Below are positions 22,185 to 33,935 of a stretch of 64,000 nt of DNA, piece after piece. A program made the translations under genes and the position numbers. This stretch comes from Puccinia triticina (taxonomy: Eukaryota; Basidiomycota; Pucciniomycetes; Pucciniales; Pucciniaceae). The stretch is taken from positions 4,898,001 through 4,962,000 of the forward strand of contig NC_070561.1 in the NCBI RefSeq assembly GCF_026914185.1, read 5' to 3'. The first letter of the stretch is position 1. Each line of letters opens with the position of its first letter. The notes below the pieces were generated by a model, which ran no database searches, was not told the origin of the DNA, and worked only from the letters and a program-made list of their open reading frames with translations.

Positions 22185-25100
22185 TTAAGAATTCCAGTGA
22201 TCAGAGAATTGATTAGTTTCAAGCAGGAATTGGGCCACTGCGTCTTCCGCTTTCCGATTCTTGAGGACTAAGTCGAACCGGTCAGCTTTGAAGTGAAGTT
22301 TTGATCTTCGTAGTCGTCGCCGCAATTCCGTCCAATGCTTTCTTGTGTGTTGACAAAAGTTCATGAAGTGAAGGACCGTCTCCCTAGCCCCGCAATTGGG
22401 ACATAGAGGATCAAAAATTCTGTTAATACAAAATAAAAATCCTTTCAGCGCGCTATGACCTGATGCAAGTTGATTTATCAACGAGCTAAAAGCAATAGGT
22501 AATTTTGAAGGGATGGCTTTTGTTGGAGAGGGGACTGCCAACGTCAGTCACTGGACCTTCTTAAAATTGCTTCCAACACTAAGGGATGGCAAGGAGGGGG
22601 ACTCCAGCGCTTCCTTAGCCAAATGATCCGCTAATTCATTGCCCACAATGTCTCTGTGGCCCGGGCACCAAACAAATGATATTTTCAATCCTTCAGGGAG
22701 CTCAGATAGAGCATGATCAATTTGCATAAACAGTGTTAGGGTGTGCGGTAGCCAAGAGTACAAACTTAACCTAGTACATTGTTGTAAGGTGTTGGTGTCT
22801 TGAAGCCACAAAAAGTTTCTTGGCCAGCCCAAGAGCCGCCAAGACCCCCCCTGTCCCACTCTCATGGTTTGAGACAATTGCCTTACTCCCTAGTGAGTAC
22901 GTGCTAAAGCTATTGGCCTCAATGCAGACCGCCGCTCCCGCCCCTCCTTTCTCTGGGTGAAACGACCCATCACTGAAAACCAACAATGTCCCCGGATCCA
23001 AAGCAAGAGACAAAACTAAAGACTTAACAGAGGATATTGCCTTGTCTTTTGACAACCCAAGATTCAAGTATTCCAGCCCCCTTGATGGGGTTCTCCCAAA
23101 CTCGAAAGAGAGAAAGATGGTCTCTGGATCCTTGGCCATCGCCTGATCCACCAAGTCCGCCGCCAAGCCATTTCGCGCCAAATCAGCAAATCTAGCAGTG
23201 GAATCGGCCCGCTTGATAGGATGAACGTTTGGACCGTGTTGTTAGCTTTGACTGTGATCAATTTCCTATAAAAGAAGAAGCTAGTCCTTATAGCCTCCTG
23301 TTGGAAACCTGGAGCTGTGGATCTCAATTGGATGAAAGTGTTCAACGTTGAGCAAAAAGTCCCCAACGTGAGTATGGCCGCCATTCTGTCCACTTTGGTA
23401 GCCAGGGCAGCTACCTTCCCTCTGTTCAGACCCGTGGCCCACAGCGCCGCTCCATAGGTCAACCTGGGAAAAGAACAGTTTTTATCAGCCTCACACGGTC
23501 CACCTCCCTGGAACCCCATCTAGTATTTCCAAAAATCCTTAGCTGATTCATTGTTCTGTGAGCTTTCTCCTCTAAAGCCTTAAAATTCCTGTTGAAGAGC
23601 ATCTTCCTGTCCAGCCACACTCCAAGCCATTTGACTTCGGACATTGATGGTAGTCTTTGAGCACCAAAAAAAAACACCCCCTTGGGTGGTTTACCTTTGG
23701 TCAACCACAAGAACTGTGCCTTGGCCTGGTCAAAGATTGCTCTGTGGGTTTCACCCCATTGGAGAGAGCAAAGACCATCCTTGGCAAGCCTCTCCATAGT
23801 TGCTGCCGCTATCTGCACCGCTACCAAATGCACGAAATTGTCAACATAGCCAATTGACACTGTGTCCAGGGAAGTGGAAAAACATTGATTTAGCAAAGAA
23901 TTATTGTATAATATGTAGAGTATCACTGATAAAGGGGAACCCTGTGGTAAGCCAATCTGGATAGGGAACGCCTCCAACGTGAAGTCATCAAGTCTTATGG
24001 TGGTCTACCTGTCTTTCAAAAAGTCTGCAATGATCAGTACCAGGTATGCGTAGGGCATTTCATTTGGAAAAGATAATGGACGAGCCTCTTTGGGTGCACC
24101 AAGGGATAGGCGGACTTCACGTCCAGAAAAAGCCCAGCCACCACTTTACCCTCTTGCCACTTGGATTTAACCCAGTGCTTGATTGCAAACAGAGCGTCCT
24201 CTGTCCCCAAGCCTTTCCTACCGCCAAAATGCCCTTCCACCAGGACTCCCGACTCCTCCGCCCATGCAGTGATCCGCCTGGCCACGATTGGCTCAAATAG
24301 CTTCCCCATGGTGCTGAGCAGAGCAATCAGTCAATACGCCAAGGGATTGGTGTGATCAGGCTTGCCATGCTTCCTGATGATAGCTGTTACAGCAACCTTC
24401 CAGATTGTTGGAAATTTGCTCTTCATTAGTATATTGTTATACAGGCTTGTTAGGTTTCCAGCAATGTAGTCGGAGAGAGACTTAAGAAGTTCATTAGCAA
24501 TGCCGTCTATGCCCAGCGGCTTCTTTGGTCTGATTCACTGGATTGCCGAATGGATTTCTGCAACCGTCACCGGAGGGTAGCTGAAAAAACAATCCAAGAG
24601 ATTAAAATGAGCGTCTTCCAAGTCAATAGGTACATTAGCGACTGAAGTCCCTCTGAAGAGAAGCTCAGCTTGTTTGTCCTTATTGTGGACAATAGAACCA
24701 CCCGGGCCGCGGAGTGTTAGCACCTCTCCTCCTGCTGAATTGGTAGTGGAGCGCAGGACTCGGTACAAGTCGCCTTCCAAGGGATCCTGTAGCAACCTTC
24801 TCAAACTTCGCTGTTTGAGTGTTACAACCAAAGAGAGAAAATAATCATTCCATTGCCAATAACATTCACAAGTTTCAGGAGACCTAGCTAGTAGCATCCA
24901 CCGCCTGGCTTGATTACGAGTACAAACCACCAGGTCAAGAGTCTTGCTGCACCACCAAGGCTTTGCCTTGGCTTGATCCAACCAAACCTTGCATCCAAGT
25001 TTCTCCTGAACAATCTTGAGGGATGCAGTCAGCTGTTTGGCCTGGGAATCCGCATCCAAGAGTGAATCATCTGAGGGAGGCAGGAACTCAGCTAATAATG

Positions 25101-26947
25101 GTTCCAATTGCCTTTCTTCTACCTTAGACCAGTCAGGGAGCTGCCAACAGTACCCGGGCTTTGGCCGCTCTAGGGATAACCAAATGTGGATTGCCTGATA
25201 ACGGAGTGTGCTTTGGCACACTCCTAATAAGGGAGTGTGCTTTGGCACACTCCTAATAAGGGAGTGTGCTTTGGCACACTCCTAATAAGGGAGTGTGCTT
25301 TGGCACACTCCTAATAAGGGAGTGTGCTTTGGCACACTCCTAATAAGGGAGTGTGCTTTGGCACACTCCTAATAAGGGAGTGTGCTTTGGCACACTCCTA
25401 ATAAGGGAGTGTGCTTTGGCACACTCCTAATAAGGGAGTGTGCTTTGGCACACTCCTAATAAGGGAGTGTGCTTTGGCACACTCCTAATAAGGGAGTGTG
25501 CTTTGGCACACTCCTAATAAGGGAGTGTGCTTTGGCACACTCCTAATAAGGGAGTGTGCTTTGGCACACTCCTAACAACGTAGTGTGCTTTGGCACACTC
25601 CTAATAAGGGAGTGTGCTTTGGCACACTCCTAATAACGGAGTGTGCTTTGGCACACTCCTAATAATGGAGTGTGCTTTGGCACACTCCTAATAACGGAGT
25701 GTGCTTTGGCACACTCCTAATAATGGAGTGTGCTTTGGCACACTCCTAATAACAGAGTGTGCTTTGGCACACTCCTAATAACAGAGTGTGCTTTGGCACA
25801 CTCCTAATAACAGAGTGTGCTTTGGCACACTCCTAATAACAGAGTGTGCTTTGGCACACTCCTAATAACAGAGTGTGCTTTGGCACACTCCTAATAACAG
25901 AGTGTGCTTTGGCACACTCCTAATAACAGAGTGTGCTTTGGCACACTCCTAATAACAGAGTGTGCTTTGGCACACTCCTAATAACAGAGTGTGCTTTGGC
26001 ACACTCCTAATAACAGAGTGTGCTTTGGCACACTCCTAATAACAGAGTGTGCTTTGGCACACTCCTAATAACAGAGTGTGCTTTGGCACACTCCTAATAA
26101 CAGAGTGTGCTTTGGCACACTCCTAATAACAGAGTGTGCTTTGGCACACTCCTAATAACAGAGTGTGCTTTGGCACACTCCTAATAACAGAGTGTGCTTT
26201 GGCACACTCCTAATAACAGAGTGTGCTTTGGCACACTCCTAATAACAGAGTGTGCTTTGGCACACTCCTAATAACAGAGTGTGCTTTGGCACACTCCTAA
26301 TAACAGAGTGTGCTTTGGCACACTCCTAATAACAGAGTGTGCTTTGGCACACTCCTAATAACAGAGTGTGCTTTGGCACACTCCTAATAACAGAGTGTGC
26401 TTTGGCACACTCCTAATAACGGAGTGTGCTTTGGCACACTCCTAGGTGCTTCAGGATATACCCGAGATTGCCTGCCATCAAAGAAAGTGGAGGCCGGGCA
26501 TATCCACGTATCCTGGAGCTCAGTTGGGACTCCTTGGAGACGTTGAAAGGAGAAGTCGCAGATTGCAATCACATAGACCGGAGTCAGCTTAAAGTCCCAC
26601 GTGGACTGAGCTCGCTCCCATTGATTCTTCTTGATATTGACTCCAAGATTGTTTTTGACATTTTCTTGAAAAAGGTTGGGAGGAACTTGACTGCCAGACC
26701 AGCCTTGTTTGTCAACAATCAGTCTTGACAAATGGTAGACCAGTCAATTGAGAAAATGCGGTTCTGGCGCAACTTGCATCTCCACATTCACCAATTTGTT
26801 GTTGTCTGTGACACAGAGAATGTTGTACCGTAGTAGTTGAATTCTGGCAAAAAAACCAACAGATTTGGTTGGCTCATACCCCACGTTTTGAACAGCGGAG
26901 GAGATAGGGCGTTTTGGAGTATTTTTGTTTGATGTGAAACGTGACAA
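22185..26947 (-). pseudogene. LINE ORF2: endonuclease, reverse transcriptase, RNase H, zinc finger (broken)
   Basis: Fragments in order of translation: endonuclease C-terminal part (26947-26450: NVGYEPTKSVGFFARIQLLR, then VYVIAICDFSFQRLQ and CPASTFFDGRQSRVYPEAP); after the satellite, IHIWLSLERPKPGYCWQLPDW and a linker (25200-24535); reverse transcriptase (24309-23459: LFLDVKSAYPLVHP, GLPQGSPLSVILYILYNN, GYVDNFVHLVAV); RNase H (23181-22550: LVFSDGSFH, SFVWCPGHRDIVGNELADHL); and a C-terminal finger CPNCGARETVLHFMNFC. The catalytic box is YVDN where the family has YVDD, i.e. CGA to CAA in the codon pair. Several frame breaks. Inactive. Confidence 0.85.
25203..26442. repeat. 29-bp palindromic minisatellite, 43 copies
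   Basis: From 25203 to the last start at 26421 is exactly 42 periods of 29 bp. Each unit is GGAGTGTGC-TTTG-GCACACTCC plus a 7-nt linker of TAATAAG type: a perfect 9-bp stem with a 4-nt loop in the left copies. In the right-hand two thirds the linker reads TAATAACA and the first stem base is A, leaving an 8-bp stem. Variants are sorted along the array, as expected from unequal exchange or slippage. It sits within the LINE endonuclease at the position of the conserved SDH motif. Confidence 0.97.
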
Positions 26948-27299
26948 GGATGGTGTGGGAGGCTGGGAGTATATAGGGTTGACTTGTGTTACCTGGTGCA
27001 GCCAAAGGTCTGGTAATATTGACCTCAGGAGAAAGATAAGAGCATCTCTGTGTGAGGGTTTTTTTTTGAAAAATTCAGAAGAACATGTATTAGTTTTTTT
27101 AAATAAATATTCAAAAAAAAAACATGCTCAGCTTACGGATCACCAAATAGCCGCTTAAAGGCTGCATCCGTAGTAACACACATAAAATTGTCAGTGTTCA
27201 TGGCCTTGGGGTGTGTGGTGCGGCTGGGTTGCTCGCGGATGGTTGTGCTTGAGCTTGTTCATACATAGACCCAGCTAAGCTAAACGTGATCCGAACTTA

Positions 27300-27385
27300 G
27301 CACAAGTCCCTTGCCTGCCGGGGGGCGCAGCGCGAAGCGCCTCGCACAAAGTGCGACCTCCCGTCAGGGAGGGACTTGCATGGAA
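27300..27385. repeat. Dispersed GTCCCTCC..GCGAAGCG repeat, copy
   Basis: AAGTCCCTTGCCTGCCGGGG and GGGAGGGACTTG in inverted order with GCGAAGCGC between. Similar compact GC-rich hairpins occur at 30265-30365, 30990-31075 and 58795-58850. Between 26950 and 27980 I see no gene. Confidence 0.5.
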
Positions 27386-27981
27386 TCCCTGATTCCTGGC
27401 GTGAGAGCCCCGCGTACAGCTCTTAGTTTTTGCAGGTGTCCAACTTTGTGCCCCCAAAAACCCCACTTCCCAAAAGAAATGATTCCCGCCCCGGATATCA
27501 AAGAAAGGCCTGCTTCCCCTCTTTAATTTGGCGGCAGTCACAGGCTGATAGCACTTGGTTCATGGCCTGGAGAGCAGTTTGAAAAGGGCCTCTTTTTGAG
27601 ACGCATTCCTGCTGATGTAAGCAAGAATGCAGTATTCAACCGCCTTTCAATAGATTGAAACAGATTTTGATACAAAGCCACATGTATTTACAAAAAAACA
27701 TTCTCTCAATATGGTCCGCTTTTCTCGGTGTTTGAAAACTTCAAACGCAAGGATCAAGCCTTATATTGGCAGCTACAAGGCCTAAATTGCATCAGAAGAA
27801 GCACACTCCCAAGCACTTCTTAAGTCCTGAGGGGCAGCCTCAGCGGGCTGACGGTTGAGTTACAAAAACGGAAAAAGTGAAAAAAAGCCTGATACAGGCT
27901 GATATTCCTGGGGCTCTCAGGCCAGATACAGGTTTTTGCAGCTAAGCCTCTCTGTGAGACAGAGACCCTGCGGGGCTGCCT

Positions 27982-28200
27982 CACTGCAGCCAGCATGATT
28001 GGCTGGGATGAAGTCATCCCAGTTTAACTGGGATGCACTCAACCAATTTAAAATGGGTTGATCTTGACCAATGAAATATAAACCCAAGGGGGGTACCTTG
28101 GATTTATATTTCATCAGTTGGGATCAACCAAGTTTAAATTGGTTGAGTTCATCCCAGTTTAACTGGGATAACCTTAACCCAGCTAATTATGCTGGCAGTG
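27982..28200. mobile_element. Foldback MITE, copy 1 (CACTGCCAGCATAATTGGC family)
   Basis: The whole 219-bp segment is one long imperfect palindrome. ATCCCAGTTTAACTGGGAT occurs on both arms, and GATGAAATATAAA-type words flank the centre (near GGGGTACC). The ends are CACTG...CAGTG. A second family member is at 47400-47615. Confidence 0.82.
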
Positions 28201-28371
28201 CTGGGAGGCTTTGTTAAGCTCGAACGTGATCCCCTTGTTTCAGGGGCCGGGGGACCGGGGACCCGGAGCGCCCACACCTATGTAGTACCAAGATGACTTT
28301 GGACCGCCCAGCTGATGCAAACCTCGACCAGCTCGCACCAGCAAGTCAAGTCATCAAACCAAACAACCAAG

Positions 28372-29218
28372 ATGGCCACCCTCCTCCAGGCACTCCCAGC
28401 TCGAACCCTCCCAACCGTTGAAGATGACAGACCCGAAGTTGAGCAGCAACCGCCCTGAAGCGCTCATCAACCCGACAATTCAAATCCCACCGTATGGCGC
28501 CCGAATAGGCTAGAAACCTTGGCTACCTGACCAGTTGAGCTCCGATCTATCTGGGTTGCTTCCTGAACAACTCAGTCAAAAGTTTGCTAATCATCCTGAT
28601 TCTTTTCTATGAACAAATTATCCACAAAAAACACATATTCGTTTCAGTGATGGGGGTGTCTATCCCGTGTACCACATCGCCCAGCATCCCTTGGAAATGG
28701 GACGGAAGAAAAATGTGGGTCAGCCTCGTCGTCTCTCACAATCAAGCTGATGAACTAACGAGTCATCACCAGACCTCAATTGGGAATACACCAGCGTTGA
28801 CTGTCGATGGGGAAGGAAAGATTGATTATACATAGATTGCTAAGCTAGATCATCTGGACGACAGACATGTTCAAGCACAATTAAACGAACTAGCCCCACT
28901 TGCCCATCGAGTCGATCCGGATGACTCCGCTTGGGAGATGGAGCGAGGCTCGGCCAAGCAGGTTCAGGCAACCACCGACCGCACTCGGATGGCACTCGAG
29001 AAGCAAAACAACATTCGCATCAAGGCTGCCCAGCCAAAACATGTATCCGAGACCAGCAGGAACCTCAGCTTTGTCAGATACACCTCCAACGGCGAGGAGG
29101 GCAAGCAAAGAATCATCAAGATGGTCGAGTGCGTCAAGGACCCTCTTGAACCTCCGTGCTTCAATCATCAGAAGATCCCCCGTGGCCCCCCTAGTCCACC
29201 TGCACCCAAGCATGGTTG
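28372..29218 (+). pseudogene. SNW/SKIP (Prp45) splicing-coactivator pseudogene, N-terminal part
   Basis: Fragments in order match the SNW family: MATLLQALPARTLPTVEDD; IPPYGARIG followed by TAG; YPVYHIAQHPLEMGRKKNVG (28660-28720); NTPALTVDGEGKIDYT followed by TAG (28780-28832); IAKLDHLDDRHVQAQLNEL; TSRNLSFVRYTSNGEEGKQR; and the hallmark KIPRGPPSPPAP (29177-29212), after which homology ends. Frame changes and at least three stops show it is not functional. SNW proteins are single-copy essential spliceosome and transcription cofactors in fungi, so the true gene must be elsewhere. I cannot tell whether this copy is processed or a segmental fragment. Confidence 0.8.
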
Positions 29219-29219
29219 T

Positions 29220-29560
29220 AGCCATTGGGATGTACACTGCGCGTCAAATGCTCGGGGTCGATTGGGTAAGTGATCTATCATCAGACTGGACCAATCTTCC
29301 ATCGATGATGAGCTGACGATGTGTTCTCACAGAACGACGCGTTCATCTAATAACTCGGGCTACGCCGAGGCGCAGCTGATCGCCCCGATGACCTTACTGA
29401 TCGAGTTCCTATCAACGGCAGGCTTCGAAAACCGCTTCGCGTACAATAAGTATGCCAACCGGAAGTTCCACAGTGCGAGCGTATTTGCGCGAAACCAGGC
29501 TTTGAAGCGGGGCCACGAGGAGGCTGGTCATGAAATCCATGAAATCATTTGAGTCATTCC
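29220..29560 (+). pseudogene. Unidentified coding relic downstream of the SNW fragment
   Basis: A protein-like stretch (IGMYTARQMLGVDW) runs to a good donor (GTAAGT, 29269), with an acceptor at 29332. It is followed in another frame by AEAQLIAPMTLLIEFL and FAYNKYANRKFHSASVFARN, ending with TGA at 29550. I do not recognise the family. Base composition is more GC than the surroundings. Between 29560 and 30260 nothing else can be supported. Confidence 0.3.
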
Positions 29561-30989
29561 TGCCGGGGTTCTTTCACATGTTGCCATTTTGGGAGGTATG
29601 CGGGTCATTCATGACTATCACACAAGAACCCCCGGAGTCACGCACAAATATTACTGTTGTGAACATGGGGGCTGGAGGCGTATCTTTGCCCTTGGCTTGT
29701 TTGTAGATGCTCTTGACCTTGTTGCCCATCGAGCCATGTTGGCCTCAGTTCAAGTCTGGACCCGCGCTGCTGCGGACGCCGCCCATCATCTTTGAGGACT
29801 GGTTTTTGCCCGATTGGTTGTTGTTCTTGTTCACTGAACCCGCCAAAGAAAACAGTCAGGAGGAAAACGGGATGAGCCCGCCGCTTGAGCGACTGGAGGA
29901 CTTACAATTATGGGCAGTAGCAGTTATGCCATGGCAGATGGGCTCAAGCAAAAGGTACCTCGCCATCATCCATGCCTATGTTCTACAGTGCTCTGAATCG
30001 GCGGGTGCTAAGGGTTTTTCAATCTAGCTGCAATGTCATAGAGATATTCCGGGGATACATCATGTGCGGATTGATCAGCCATTAGCGGCCTGGGTTACCT
30101 TGCAATTATCGGCAGGGTAGTAGCTTTGAGAGGGATGGGAGGCTTGCGATGGTTCGGGATGAGATTGATTGGTAGTGATTGTCGGCCCTCCGAGTCATCG
30201 TCCTGGCATTTTCTTACCAAACAATTGGTGGGATGACAATCAAGATTACGCCCCCGAGCTCTAACTTAACAAAGTCCCTCCTCTGCGGGGCTGGTGCTAG
30301 CTTAACAAAGCCACTCGAACAGAGGTCCGGGGGACCCGCGCGGAGCGCTCTCCGTGGGAGAGGCTTACTCGCTATCCCTCAATTTTGGCAGGAGCAGAAG
30401 GGATATTCAGTGCAAAAAATAAAAATACAGCCCTATAAATTGTAATAAAAAAAATAAAAGAAAACTGAATAGACAGTCTTGTAGCCTTGATAAATGCGCA
30501 AATTTTGACACCTGTTCCAGCCTCTCAATCCAAAGACTGCACTCCCTAGTGGCAAAAGTGCCCAGGAATCTGGTCAAGGCAGCAAAACAAAATTCCAAAC
30601 CATGTCTTAAGTTTGGAAGATCCATGTGTGGATCCGCATTTGGCCAGAGGGAAGCACAGTGGTGATCTTAGCTTATGTACATACAATGTGTCAATTTACA
30701 TACAACCTAGAAAGCATGCAGATTTTTTGGTCCACAGGATCTACAAGGAATACAGCCTTGTGAATCCTTGTGCAGATCCATTTCTTGAGAAGTCATTTTT
30801 CAAAAATTTATGAAAAATACATTGATGGTGATACAAAAATTCTGAGGAGACAGAATTGTAGAGGAGATGTCAAAGGGTCAGAAAGCTGTGGCTCAGACCT
30901 TTGGAGGTGCTGAGGGCGGAGCTATTAAAAAGTTAAAAAACCTTACAGCCATTTGGTACTTTCTGCTCCCCTATGAAGTTGGGGATAAT

Positions 30990-31075
30990 ATGCAAGTCCC
31001 TCCCTGCGGGAGGGGCCGCTTCGCGGCCAGCCACAGCGAGCCTCCCACCAGGGGGACTTGTGTTAAGTTAGGGGC
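30990..31075. repeat. Dispersed GTCCCTCC..GGCCGCTTCGCGGCC repeat, copy
   Basis: AAGTCCCTCCCTGCGGGAGG, then GGCCGCTTCGCGGCC (perfect palindrome), then GCCTCCCACC. The same core recurs in reverse orientation at 58795-58850. The region 30370-31540 otherwise has no supported gene. Confidence 0.65.
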
Positions 31076-31539
31076 TGGTGGGGAGCAGAGTGAACCCGAC
31101 CGCAGGGAGGGACTTATTAGGACTAAAGTGGGGGTCGTGGCGCGTAGAGAATCTCGGAAAAGTGTGGTTCAGCTTACACAGGCCGTAGCTTACTCGTTTT
31201 GCAAGCTACACATGAGTTCCCAGGCATTGATAGATGCTCCGGCATCCCGGCTATCTTTCTGTCGACTCAGAATTTTAGCAGATCTGTTCAAACAAAAAAG
31301 AAGCAATGAAGAAGCCAGACAAAACTGGCCGTGCTCGGACCCCTGCGCTCAAGCACCGTGTGAGATGTGGGTGTTTCTGGCTTGCCTTGACTTGCTTCAA
31401 AAATCTACCAAAAATTGTCCAGTTGGTTGGGTGAGGGGAGGGCCAGCTCTAAAAATTGGCGCCATTGACGAGCTTCTAGATTCCGGTAGCTGGAATGGCC
31501 AGCATTGAAACTACACATAGTGCATCAAGCCCATCTGGA

Positions 31540-31735
31540 CACATGCAAATTATTGGGGGTGAAAGGCCCAAGAGCGCTGGGAACTCACCCAAAGCCCGCT
31601 TGGCCCAACCCACAGCGCGCGTGGCACACCCGCAAGCCCCGCTTGGCACATCGCCAAGTTGGCGGGGTTTGGCACAAAGCCCCGCTGGGCCGAGGCCAAG
31701 CAAGGTGCCACGCCCGCCAACACTCCACTATTCCA
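31540..31735. repeat. Degenerate tandem repeats, AAGCCCGCTTGGC type, locus 1
   Basis: Imperfect units of about 18-20 bp built around GCCCGCTTGGC and its near complement GCCAAGC. The family returns at 33360-33715 and 33990-34125, so it flanks the transposase relic on both sides. Confidence 0.6.
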
Positions 31736-32089
31736 TGGTGAAGGGGCCATTGCACCCCTTCCTCACTGTCATATCTTTTCAAATCGCTGTGATAGGAGTA
31801 TTCATTGCTAGCTTAGTCACATATATTTTTCTTGTTATTATTTAGATACATTTGGTATTTTTTGTCAGTTTTTAATACATAATAATAGTAGTAAAATGAG
31901 GGGAGCTATTTTAAGAAGGGGCGGCTAAGATGGGACCAGTGATTTCCTGGTATTCAGCGCATGCGCGGTAAAGCCACCAACAATGAGAAAAAAAATGGGT
32001 TGACTTTTCTGGGGTAATTGCTTTGTCAATTGCATTCTTGATCTTGGTAATTAGAGCCAATTGATTTGGTGTTTCCTTCAATTGGATGT

Positions 32090-33167
32090 AGGATTTGATC
32101 AAGTGAAAGCTGTACTTGATTGGATTGAGAAATGGCGAGTATTTTGGAAGAAATTCAATCTGAATGGATTTTGAGGTGCTGAGTGATTGTCAGGCCTTGT
32201 CAAAGTGTTTTCTTCAATAGATTGGGGCATTATCAATGATTAAAATTGAATTGGGTGCAAGCCTGGCACCAATGCTACCAAGGAAAAGGCAGAACTGATC
32301 CACACCTACCCCCTTAGCCTTGGTGTTGTCCGCGTTGAGGAGTTTGTGATAGATGAAACCCTCCTCCAACAGGGCACCTGCTTCGCCTTGGGTACAAGAC
32401 TCAAGACAGCAGGTTGGCCTTGATTCAACACAAAAGTCAGCCAGAAAACAAAAAAGAAAGGAAGAGGAAACACCTACCGGAGGGAGAATATCCATGAGAT
32501 TGGCCCGAGTGAAGATCAAATCCAGCCTCATTGACGTACACAACCTTCCGCCCAAGATCAAGCAAACGGCAATTCACAAAATTTGCCCGTTGCTGAGTAA
32601 GGTAGGTCTGATTCCACAACGCCGGTATGTTGGTAGCCTGTTTCCATGATATGTCCATATCATGGATCAGGTTGCTGATTACCTCAGTCAATATTTTGAC
32701 ATCAAACTTGTCCTTGAGGAACTTGGCAAGCTCTGGAAGTGTAGTTGATGATTGCTGATCAAGCTGCATGAGGATCTCGGTCTTCACCTTGTTGGTGAAT
32801 TTGCTCGGTCGCTTGGCATGAGTCTTGACAAGGTTGGGATCCTTGGCTTTGATCTGTTGTATCCGCCGCCATGAGACGTTGAATGTATTGATTGCATCCA
32901 TAATCTTCATACCCTTTCTGTTGAAGTTCTAATGTATGTTTCTTGGACCTCTGGTTTGACTATCACATTTGGCTTGCAATCTTTGTGGGTAAGTCAATTG
33001 TTTTTGTATGTTTGTTTTTCATCAATCTTTGACTTCACCCGTTTTATTGCTCCCTGTTGTGCCATCTTTTTGTTCAAACCTTGAAGCTCCTGAACAAGTT
33101 CCTTCGAGCGTTCCTGGTTTGCCTTGAGCTCCAGTTCTTTGGAGCTCATCACAGCAGAGGTGGACAT
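32090..33167 (-). pseudogene. Tc1/pogo-type transposase with two lost catalytic acids
   Basis: Likely start ATG 33167 (MSTSAVMSSKELELK, a coiled N-terminus). Then IQQIKAKDPNLVKTHAKRPS (helix-turn-helix region), LPELAKFLKDKFDVKI, and the catalytic core. The usual DEAGF box reads VNEAGF (Asp to Asn). The second Asp is in ILIIDNAPIY. The third acid, expected in NPIE, reads NPIK (Glu to Lys), 38 residues after the second Asp. There are also TGA stops after DNAPIY and eight codons later. Both substitutions are CGA to CAA at DNA level. Inactive. Terminal repeats were not found. Confidence 0.8.
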
Positions 33168-33359
33168 CTACAAAAAAAGTGGTCAACAAGAAGAAGAAAA
33201 AACCTCATGTATTAGAAAAATGGAATCATCATATTAAGAAGTGAAGCTGCACTCACCGTGAATCTTGTTGCTCTTCTTGTTTTGTTGTTGAATGGGTGTG
33301 GTGGGTCTTTGAGGTGTAGTTGCCGGCACGGCTGCTGGTGATCTTATCGGCCCAGAGCT

Positions 33360-33715
33360 TGGGGCCGGCCAAGCAAGACTTGGGCATGTGCCAAGATCTG
33401 CCTCCCTCCCAACCTCCCCAACCAAGCCCCCTGGGCACCCCCCAAACCCCCGGTGGCACTCGGCCAAGCGGGACTGGGGCATGTGCCCAGACGCGCTTGA
33501 AGCACTATATGGTGTTGCAAGCCCGTCTTGGCACTCACCAAAGTTTGGCCAAAAAAAGGCCAAGCGTGCGTGGCCAACCCTAAAGCCCGCTTGGCCAATC
33601 CTCAAGCCCGCCTGGCACACTCCCAAACCCCGCTTGGCATATTGCAAAGTGGGCAGGGTTTGGCACAAAGCCCCACTGGGCCAATTTCAAGAAAGGGTGC
33701 CACACACGCCAAACG
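33360..33715. repeat. AAGCCCGCTTGGC degenerate repeats, locus 2
   Basis: Closely resembles 31540-31735, including the shared block GGGTTTGGCACAAAGCCCC. A third, shorter stretch lies at 33990-34125. Confidence 0.6.
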
Positions 33716-33724
33716 CTGCCATCA

Positions 33725-33935
33725 AGGAGAAAAGTTTCCCTCCTCAATGGTTGGTCTACAAACCAGTCATTGAGAAGGGAAGACTCCCTTCTTGATGATC
33801 AATACAAGTATTGACCACTTTGAAGGGAGTCTTTCCTCCCCGATGACCAGCCTACAGACCGGCCATCAAGAAGGAAAAGCTCCCTTGTTGATGTCCGATG
33901 TGTGATGTCAAGAAGGGAGAACGTTTCCCCTCCTC
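33725..33935. repeat. GACCGG-type hairpin minisatellite, third locus
   Basis: Units such as TCATTGAGAAGGGAAGACTC and GACCAGCCTACAGACCGGCC alternate orientation, as at 7883-8262 but with stems enriched in AAGGGAG. From 34130 to 35220 there is only a GA-rich microsatellite (34320-34352) and no gene. Confidence 0.6.

Larger units (their letters stand above)
21985..26947 (-). mobile_element. LINE-type retrotransposon, 5' truncated and decayed
   Basis: Minus strand. The 3' end is marked by a T-run at 21985-21994 (poly-A on the element strand). Order upstream: CCHC finger, RNase H, reverse transcriptase, endonuclease remnant, interrupted by a 1.24-kb palindromic minisatellite. Frameshifts and stops throughout; no target duplication identified. 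Confidence 0.85.

Noticed and set aside
25203..26442. CRISPR array (regular short palindromic repeats)
   Set aside because: The genome is eukaryotic, the units abut with a constant 7-nt linker instead of unique spacers, and there are no cas genes. It is a minisatellite.
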